From NCBI GenBank assembly GCA_041776485.1, contig JBHBQE010000016.1, positions 38,577 to 102,576 of the forward strand: a stretch of DNA of 64,000 bases, written 5' to 3'. Both the position numbers and the translations under genes were made by a program. Shown here piece after piece: positions 51,769 to 58,354 of this stretch. Each line of letters starts with the position of its first letter. The first letter of the stretch is position 1. The notes beneath the pieces were generated by a model. That model was not told the DNA's origin and ran no database searches. It saw nothing but the letters and a program-made list of their open reading frames with translations. The DNA comes from JBHBQE01 sp041776485 (GTDB lineage: Bacteria > Bacillota > Clostridia > Lachnospirales > Lachnospiraceae).

Positions 51769-53430
51769 TTAACCTATCAATCTAACCTTTACTAATATAT
51801 TTAAAATAAATTCTCCCCTGGGAAGCTTAAGAATATCCTTTTTTGTAAAACCTCCTAAAAGGCACATAAAAATTGAGTAACTCATAACTCCCAGAATAAT
51901 TCCTGTTATAGTGATAACCAAATTACTAAGCTCTAAATATGAACATATTATATAGGAAAATAGTACAAATATCCCCATTATTATTGATGATAGCATGGGT
52001 ATTATATAAATTCTTCTAAAAGAATATCTATATCCGGTATATTTTTTAACGCTTCTCCCATTTAATATGCACATAATTACCGCATAGAATATATTTGCCA
52101 GAATAACTCCGTAAATATGCAAATCAAAAAAGTTTATTAAAACTATTAAAAGCAGGGCTTGAAATACCAAGCTGATAGCCGCATGGATTACAGGAACCCT
52201 CATTTTGTCAATCCCCTGTAATACGCCATTGGAAAGGGTTGATATAGAGGCAAATAATACTGATACTGAACCAAGCATAAGCATATAACCGCTGGATTCG
52301 TCATAATCATTAAAGAGTAATCGCATTATAGGCATAGCCAAAATCAAAAATCCTATCATACAGGGGAAAGATACCATACTTATGAATCTAAGTCCTTGCC
52401 CTATCTTAACCTTTACAGACTTATAATCCTTTCTGCGATAGGAGGCGGAAAGAGAAGGCACAATAGAGGCTGCAATGGAGTTGGCAATTGCCAAAGGCAC
52501 ATTAATTATAACGTTATACTGTCCTGAAAATACTCCCCAAAAGCTTGATATTTCTTCTCTTGAATGTCCCGAGTTAATTGCAAGATTTTTATATATTCCC
52601 TGATTAACTATAGAGCTTATATTATACAATGTAGTAGAAAGCAGTACCGGAACAATGGTAAGTATAAGTATTAAAAACAGCCTGCCCGTAGTTTCTGTCT
52701 CCTCATTTATGTCCATAAGTTTCTTTTTATTGAAACGTCTTCTATACATTAGAGAAACTGATACAAGAAATACAAGAGCGAGCATGGCACCGGATACAGT
52801 TCCTAATGTTGCACCTCCGGCTCCTTTGGTGGCGGCAAGTTCTAAAGATAAAGCTTTGCCTGATTCAAATAATACATAGGCGGCACAAATACTTACAACT
52901 GCATTTAATGTCTGCTCAAGCACTTGAGAAATAGCACTGGGTATCATAGTCCCCATTCCCTGGAAAAATCCACGGAAAACCCCCAATAGAGCCACTATTA
53001 AAAGAGCCGGAGATAAAATTCTAAGAGCAAATGCGGCATGGGGAGTTTTCAACAATGAACCGGCAAAAAAATCTGCCCAAACAAAAACTGTTATACAGGC
53101 AGTTCCTCCCGTTATCAATGCAAAAACTAATCCCAGCTTAAATACCTTTGATACTTCCCTGATTTTTTTCTCCGCCAATCTGCCTGCAACCATTTTTGAC
53201 ATGGCAAGAGGCAGGGAATAAGAGGAAATAATAAGCAGTATGTTATAAATGGAAAAAGCAGTACCATAATAGTCATTACCGGTCTTACCTATAATGGCTG
53301 TCAAGGGCACACGATAAATAAGACCGATAATACGACTAATCAGGGATGCCATGGCAAGAAACATACCCTGCATTAAAAAGGATGAACTATTTTTCGTAAG
53401 AGTTTTTGTCTTTTCCTGCATTTTCTGCAA
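51769..53430 (-). CDS. SpoVB/MurJ-like polysaccharide flippase (MOP superfamily)
   Basis: A 553-residue integral membrane protein with about 14 helices. The N-terminal SFLMQGMFLAMASLISRIIG, then LIYRVPLTAIIGKTGNDYYG, matches the SpoVB/YtgP group, which flips lipid-linked sugars such as lipid II across the membrane. SpoVB acts in spore cortex synthesis; a vegetative paralogue is equally possible. The start is uncertain: the frame overlaps the DUF3048 gene by 44 bases and no clear ribosome site is seen, but a shorter start would remove the conserved N-terminus. Confidence 0.86.
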   Translation of the reverse strand: MQKMQEKTKTLTKNSSSFLMQGMFLAMASLISRIIGLIYRVPLTAIIGKTGNDYYGTAFSIYNILLIISSYSLPLAMSKMVAGRLAEKKIREVSKVFKLGLVFALITGGTACITVFVWADFFAGSLLKTPHAAFALRILSPALLIVALLGVFRGFFQGMGTMIPSAISQVLEQTLNAVVSICAAYVLFESGKALSLELAATKGAGGATLGTVSGAMLALVFLVSVSLMYRRRFNKKKLMDINEETETTGRLFLILILTIVPVLLSTTLYNISSIVNQGIYKNLAINSGHSREEISSFWGVFSGQYNVIINVPLAIANSIAASIVPSLSASYRRKDYKSVKVKIGQGLRFISMVSFPCMIGFLILAMPIMRLLFNDYDESSGYMLMLGSVSVLFASISTLSNGVLQGIDKMRVPVIHAAISLVFQALLLIVLINFFDLHIYGVILANIFYAVIMCILNGRSVKKYTGYRYSFRRIYIIPMLSSIIMGIFVLFSYIICSYLELSNLVITITGIILGVMSYSIFMCLLGGFTKKDILKLPRGEFILNILVKVRLIG

Positions 53431-54469
53431 TTGCTATATATGTTTTTCCTGTATTTAGTTCAATTTCACTTCCGTCCGGCATAAAATAATAGGTCTTTTC
53501 AAACGGATCTGCTTTACTCCAGGTAATGTCCACCATTTTCCCTCTGGTTAAGAACTTACCCTTTCCTGAACCGATAACATGTACATCAATATACGGATCA
53601 TTACTATGAGTATTACTGTCAACCTCTTGAATAATTAGATTTGTAAAGGTTATGCCGTCTTTTGAATAGTTGTCGGTTTCCTGTTTTCCAAATTCAAATT
53701 TAGTATAAAGTTTGGTTTTTTCATCATAGGTAAAATAAGGCTTATTGTGATAAAAATAAATACTTGCCTTAGATACGTCATCTCCATCTTCCAATAAATT
53801 TTCATCTTTGCTGAACTGAAAATGAGTACCGGTTCTAGGCTCGTCATATTCCCGATTATAGCCGTTTGCCTCAATATCCTTAATAAGGTTTTTGGAGGTA
53901 AGATAGGTATTATGAGGTGCCTTCTTATCATTTGTTCTGATATAAGAAGTATTGCCTAAAATTCCATTAACATCATCACAGATACCGGAGTTTGGGGACA
54001 TGGATTTAAGCAAAACTTCAGCATATATACTCTGTCCTATATGTGCAATGATTGCATGATATTCAGCAGCCACCTGCACATAATACGGTCTGGTGCTTCT
54101 GATATTTCCTAAACGATCAAAATCCTCATATTCATCATATAATGCCATATATCTCGTAATTCCGCCCTCTTCAGGCATTTCATAAACTATTCCTGCCTCG
54201 CAGAGTCCGTAATGAGGAAGACCTGCCTTGGTATTTTCAATCATAACGGCAACAGGTCTTACCTTGGATAAATCCTTATCACTGGGTTCGTTTGTAAGCA
54301 GACTGCGATTACCTGAATCAGCATTTACATTGTCATCTGCAGTTATTTCTTCACTTTCTGCAGAGGTACCGGCGGGCTTTTCTTCAGATTTTCCACAGCC
54401 GCTTATTACGAAAATAAGTGCTAAAAATAAGCATAATACCCTAACTATTTTTGTGGTTTTTTGTTTCAT
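53387..54469 (-). CDS. DUF3048 family lipoprotein (YerB-like)
   Basis: An exported lipoprotein of 360 residues. A basic N-terminus, a hydrophobic stretch and the lipobox VISGC give a lipidated Cys near residue 24, followed by a Ser/Glu/Asp linker. The DUF3048 domains show RPVAVMIENTKAGLPHYGL, EAGIVYEMPEEGGITRYMAL and SIGNIRSTRPYYV-type text, with the later DITWSKADPFEKTYYFMPDG. YerB-like proteins have no established role. I start it at 54469 with GGAGG five bases upstream; the ATG at 54481 overlaps that site. Confidence 0.85.
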   Translation of the reverse strand: MKQKTTKIVRVLCLFLALIFVISGCGKSEEKPAGTSAESEEITADDNVNADSGNRSLLTNEPSDKDLSKVRPVAVMIENTKAGLPHYGLCEAGIVYEMPEEGGITRYMALYDEYEDFDRLGNIRSTRPYYVQVAAEYHAIIAHIGQSIYAEVLLKSMSPNSGICDDVNGILGNTSYIRTNDKKAPHNTYLTSKNLIKDIEANGYNREYDEPRTGTHFQFSKDENLLEDGDDVSKASIYFYHNKPYFTYDEKTKLYTKFEFGKQETDNYSKDGITFTNLIIQEVDSNTHSNDPYIDVHVIGSGKGKFLTRGKMVDITWSKADPFEKTYYFMPDGSEIELNTGKTYIAIAENAGKDKNSYEK

Positions 54470-54509
54470 TTTGTCCTCCATAATCTACAAATTTATATTT
54501 ATCTCTTCC

Positions 54510-54574
54510 TAATCTTCCCAACTTATTGACCTAAAGGTCAATAAGTATCCCTCGCTCAAAGAGCTCGGTCAATT
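54510..54574. repeat. 65-bp palindromic intergenic repeat, copy 2
   Basis: Second copy of the element at 12752-12816, in the same orientation, with two base differences (A for C, and A for G in the GCTCGAAGAGC arm). The perfect CTTATTGACC/GGTCAATAAG palindrome is unchanged. It lies 24 bases beyond the ybeY stop and before the DUF3048 gene, again 3' of a minus-strand gene. Confidence 0.85.
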
Positions 54575-54597
54575 ACAACCTATAAAAAACCAAAGTT

Positions 54598-55080
54598 CTA
54601 CCTGTTTAGGTTGAGAGCCTTTAGTATCTTATCCTGTTCAGCCTCCATTACCAGCCTCTCATCGTCTATAATATGGTCAAACCCCAGCAGATGAAGCATT
54701 CCATGGGTAAATAAAAATGCAAGCTCCCTTTTTTGTGAATGACCGTATTCTGAGGCTTGAAAAATTGCTTTAGGCATAGATATAACTATATCACCCAATA
54801 TTCCTTCTTCCAAATTTACAAATCCTATATCAGGTTTAACGGGATCGGTAAATTCCAGCATGGGAAATGAAAGCACATCTGTTTCCTTATCGATTCCCCT
54901 GTAACTATAGTTTAATTCTCTTATTTCCTCATTTCCGGTAATGACCACAGAAATTTCCTGACTATCCCATATGGAATCCAGCTCAAAATGCCTGACTATC
55001 TCCTCTGTAATTGATGAAAAAAGCTCTGTAAGGGAGAAATCCAAATCAACTGCAACCCGTATATCTAAATCAATATTCAT
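54598..55080 (-). CDS. ybeY: Endoribonuclease YbeY, rRNA maturation factor
   Basis: Zinc-dependent RNase for 16S rRNA 3'-end maturation and ribosome quality control. The 160-residue protein has ISVVITGNEEIRELNYSYRG, DKETDVLSFPM, GDIVISMPKA and the metal motif THGMLHLLGFDH, with the three His ligands. It directly follows the degenerate pgpH gene (TAATG overlap), the conserved phoH-pgpH-ybeY order of Firmicutes. Confidence 0.96.
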   Translation of the reverse strand: MNIDLDIRVAVDLDFSLTELFSSITEEIVRHFELDSIWDSQEISVVITGNEEIRELNYSYRGIDKETDVLSFPMLEFTDPVKPDIGFVNLEEGILGDIVISMPKAIFQASEYGHSQKRELAFLFTHGMLHLLGFDHIIDDERLVMEAEQDKILKALNLNR

Positions 55081-56252
55081 TATAAACTATACTCCAAAGC
55101 TGCAAGATAATCTCTTATCTTTAAAAATTCATTCATGCTCAATCCTGCATTATCATATAAACCGTTGGAGGAACACTCATTTAAGGTTTGATATACTATC
55201 ATGCTGGTATTCCAATTGCTTTTATCCGCCTTTTTATATACAACCTCTAATTTTACCATAATAGTATCAATCATATGAACTATTGAGGCTTCTTTATTTC
55301 TCGGAGGTGCACTTTCACTTCTGTCCATCAACAGGGTTATAAGTTCTAAGGGGAAACATCTATTGTTTAAATATTTAAAAAAACCTTCTTTTTTATCGGG
55401 AATAATATTGATTGCATTATAATACAGACCTCCTGCCATTGACAGCATTTTATCCGCTCCAATAAGCTCTGCACAATCCCCCGCTATATTGGCAATGCGA
55501 ATGGCATGATTATATTCCAAAATTGAAATTTTTTTAATATCCAACAAAAGAGGATAATTTTCATCAACTATTACCTCGTAAATAAGATTTTTTTCCCTGG
55601 AAAATACATTTGATACAGGGATAAATAAAAATACAAAAAACAGACAAACAAAAGCTGATGATCCGCAAAGCCATAGAAGTTCATTTTTCCCAACAGAATA
55701 ATTATTCAGGTAAGTAAAAAATACTCCTACCAAATAATTAGCAAGCATTATAGCAATTCCAAGAATATATTTATTTTTCCTTTCACCGGATTTTAGATAT
55801 TCAGAAAGTATTACACCTACTATAGATAGTATTAGATATCCATACACCGTGTTGGAAGAAAGTCCAAAGCATATTGAATATATAATGGTAAGGTAAATTG
55901 ACAGAGAAAGCGCCAGGCTTTCAGATAAAACCATGGAAAATATTATTGAAATAATTATATAAGGGAAATAAAAATCAGAAAGCCTTGAGGATATAAACAA
56001 TAGTAAATAATTAATAATAAGGGCGGCTAAAAGTCCAATATAGGTGGTGTTGGTATAAATATTACCCAGCAGTCTTTTTCTTGTTATTCCAATAAAAAAT
56101 ATCAGAAGAAATACTATATTTAAAAATACAAGTATGACGGATTTATTAAAAATAATATGATTCAAACAGCCGAACAAATAGCCGACAATCACTGTTATGA
56201 CAGCAAATAAAAACAGTATTAATATTCTAAAAGCTGACCCTCTGTCTTTCAA
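55080..56252 (-). CDS. PgpH-like membrane protein with degenerate HD domain, lacking the extracellular sensor domain
   Basis: The position (phoH-this gene-ybeY) is that of pgpH, the cyclic di-AMP phosphodiesterase. The 390 residues give about seven membrane helices (10-30, 35-57, 68-88, 95-125, 135-150, 162-182, 193-213) and a C-terminal HD-like domain (about 230-390). The large N-terminal 7TMR-HDED domain is missing. The first His survives (H249 in EYNHAIRIANIAG), and so does the late Asp (D329 in KEASIVHMID). The central His-Asp of YHDIGK is Tyr278-Asn279 (LYYNAIN), and the His pair of QQHHG is lost (LLMDRSES). It probably cannot hydrolyse c-di-AMP. The start is a TTG overlapping the phoH stop. 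Confidence 0.78.
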   Translation of the reverse strand: MKDRGSAFRILILFLFAVITVIVGYLFGCLNHIIFNKSVILVFLNIVFLLIFFIGITRKRLLGNIYTNTTYIGLLAALIINYLLLFISSRLSDFYFPYIIISIIFSMVLSESLALSLSIYLTIIYSICFGLSSNTVYGYLILSIVGVILSEYLKSGERKNKYILGIAIMLANYLVGVFFTYLNNYSVGKNELLWLCGSSAFVCLFFVFLFIPVSNVFSREKNLIYEVIVDENYPLLLDIKKISILEYNHAIRIANIAGDCAELIGADKMLSMAGGLYYNAINIIPDKKEGFFKYLNNRCFPLELITLLMDRSESAPPRNKEASIVHMIDTIMVKLEVVYKKADKSNWNTSMIVYQTLNECSSNGLYDNAGLSMNEFLKIRDYLAALEYSL

Positions 56253-57217
56253 TGCTTAACCTTCTTTTGATGTTTCTTTTCATATACTTCGTATGCCATA
56301 ACTATTTTCTGTACAAGAGGGTGTCTTACCACATCCTCACCTGTTAAATATGAAAAACCTATATCATCTATTTTTTCAAGTACCTTAATTGCTGTATCTA
56401 ACCCGCTTACAGTATCTTTTGGTAAATCCTTTTGTGAAGGATCCCCTGTAATTACGGCTTTAGAGCCAAAACCTATTCTTGTTAAAAACATCTTCATTTG
56501 AGCGGGAGTTGTATTTTGCGCTTCATCAAGTATAATATAGGCATTATCAAGGGTTCGCCCCCTCATATAGGCAAGGGGTGCCACTTCAATAAGCCCTTTT
56601 TCTGAATTTCTGTTATAGCTTTCCGGTCCCATAATTTGGTACAGAGCATCATATAGCGGACGTAAATACGGATCCACCTTACTTTGTAAATCCCCAGGCA
56701 AAAATCCCAGCTTTTCTCCAGCTTCAATGGCAGGTCTGGTAAGGATAATCCGACTTACCTCCTCTCTCAAAAAGGCGGTAATTGCCATTGCCATGGCAAG
56801 ATAAGTTTTACCCGTACCCGCAGGTCCCAATCCAAATACCACCATTTTTTTTCGCATATTATCAACATATCGCTTTTGCCCAATGGTTTTAGGTCGTATG
56901 GGCTTCCCTAATGCGGTATTACAGATAATATCTTCACTTAAATTTTTAACATCCTTTGTATTTATCTTTTCACCCATGGTAAGGAAGTACGTGACTGTTT
57001 GTTCCGTAATATCCTCCCCTTTTGAGGATGCAACAATTAATCTTTCAAATACGTTTCTGGCCTTTATAATGCTTGATTTGGGACCCAGGATTTTAACTCT
57101 GTCTCCACGAATCACGATTCTGGCGTTGGTGGATTTTTCTATCAACTTAAGATATTCATCAAATCTGCCAAAAATATTTTTTATATCTGCAAGTTCCAGT
57201 ATAAGTGTTTCATCCAT
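56249..57217 (-). CDS. phoH: PhoH-like ATPase
   Basis: Cytoplasmic P-loop ATPase with an N-terminal KH-like RNA-binding part (about 10-80) and the PhoH domain: FGLGPAGTGKTYLAMAMA (Walker A near 131-138), ILTRPAIEAGEKLGFLPGD, YIILDEAQNTTPAQMKMFLT and ITGDPSQKDLP. It is thought to act in RNA metabolism. I place the start at 57217 (GGAAG eight bases upstream), though ATGs at 57223 and 57232 are in frame. It precedes the pgpH-like gene and ybeY. Confidence 0.92.
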   Translation of the reverse strand: MDETLILELADIKNIFGRFDEYLKLIEKSTNARIVIRGDRVKILGPKSSIIKARNVFERLIVASSKGEDITEQTVTYFLTMGEKINTKDVKNLSEDIICNTALGKPIRPKTIGQKRYVDNMRKKMVVFGLGPAGTGKTYLAMAMAITAFLREEVSRIILTRPAIEAGEKLGFLPGDLQSKVDPYLRPLYDALYQIMGPESYNRNSEKGLIEVAPLAYMRGRTLDNAYIILDEAQNTTPAQMKMFLTRIGFGSKAVITGDPSQKDLPKDTVSGLDTAIKVLEKIDDIGFSYLTGEDVVRHPLVQKIVMAYEVYEKKHQKKVKH

Positions 57218-57237
57218 ATTCATTGCTTCCATTTAAT

Positions 57238-58353
57238 TTAATATATATAGGTATAGGAACATCTAAGCACCTCTCCTGCCTTGCCGTTTTTGCTGATAAC
57301 TACAACAGACAGTTCATTATTACCATAGGGTACCAATATAGGCTCAGTATATTTAAAGGAGTCTTTAGTGGGAATACTTCCATCCCAGGTATAATATATA
57401 TCTCCTCCGGTATTGGTGGACATTCGAATAAATGTATCCTCATAAAAGATACCGTTCATAGGGGAAACTATAGGATAATCAGGTAATTCATAATTTATAT
57501 TATAAATTTTCTCCACCACCGGACCAAAGGTTCCGCCCTTACAACAGCATGCTCTGATTTTAGTTTCCCCTTCTGTCAGTTCAATTTCACTTTGATAAAG
57601 TTTCCCGTGTCCGGCGGCAGGACTTTCACCATTATCGGTATAATAAATATCTAAATTGTTTTTTGAAAATAGAGAAAGTAATATATCTTCCGTAAATTCA
57701 GTACCTCCATCTTGGGAAAATTCAGGCACCTCAATAGCAAATTTATTATATATTTCAAGGAGCTTTTCAGTTACCGCATAAACGTCTTTGGTATCGTATA
57801 TATCCTGTTGCCTGTCCGTTTCTGAGTATAACTCAAGAAGCCCGGTATATGCCTGTGTATATAATTCCTCCGGCAGTTCTCTTGTATCCAGTACCGTTAG
57901 AAAATTATTCTCACATTTATCATATTCTTTATTTTTCTTATAGCAATTTCCCGCACCGATTATTGCACCGTAATATAGTTTGTCCCCGGAATTCCTTTTT
58001 ATAACCTTATCATATAAAATCAGTGCATTCTTATAGTTATTTTTAGCATATTCCGCCCGGGCTGATTTAAATATGTAGGAGCTGGAATTAAAATATATTG
58101 CAAATCCAATTACTGCAATAATTAATATAAGTATTGCAGAGATAAGAATCACATAAAATTTTACATCACTTTTTTTTGGCTTTATATTTTTCTTTTCAGT
58201 ATTATTTTTATTTTGAAATTCTGCCAGCAGCTCACTGTCTTCAATAATATCAATATCCACATTAATTTCTCTGGTCATGCTTATTTGAGTATGACAATAG
58301 ATACAGGAAAGATTGTTGGCAGGAACCCTTTTACCGCAGTTAGGACAAATCAT
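57238..58353 (-). CDS. Zinc-ribbon, single-span membrane protein with chitobiase-C-terminal-like repeats
   Basis: A 371-residue protein of unknown role. Cys3, Cys6, Cys17 and Cys20 (CPNC...CIYC) form an N-terminal zinc ribbon, then an acidic stretch and one membrane helix (66-88), so the rest is probably outside. Residues about 90-220 resemble TPR helices (YAKNNYKNALILYDKVI). The end has two CHB_HEX_C-like repeats: NLDIYYTDNGESPA...ELTEGETKIRA and GGDIYYTWDGSIPT...NELSVVVIS. It also has a Cys triplet (RACCCKGG). The gene lies between spoIIIE and phoH in a gapless run. A sensor or surface-binding role is a guess. Confidence 0.75.
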   Translation of the reverse strand: MICPNCGKRVPANNLSCIYCHTQISMTREINVDIDIIEDSELLAEFQNKNNTEKKNIKPKKSDVKFYVILISAILILIIAVIGFAIYFNSSSYIFKSARAEYAKNNYKNALILYDKVIKRNSGDKLYYGAIIGAGNCYKKNKEYDKCENNFLTVLDTRELPEELYTQAYTGLLELYSETDRQQDIYDTKDVYAVTEKLLEIYNKFAIEVPEFSQDGGTEFTEDILLSLFSKNNLDIYYTDNGESPAAGHGKLYQSEIELTEGETKIRACCCKGGTFGPVVEKIYNINYELPDYPIVSPMNGIFYEDTFIRMSTNTGGDIYYTWDGSIPTKDSFKYTEPILVPYGNNELSVVVISKNGKAGEVLRCSYTYIY

Positions 58354-58354
58354 A

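Noticed and set aside
53387..53430. Shorter start for the flippase after the DUF3048 stop (Met near 53373)
   Set aside because: It would remove an overlap but lacks a ribosome site and would cut into the conserved N-terminus, so the overlapping longer start was kept.
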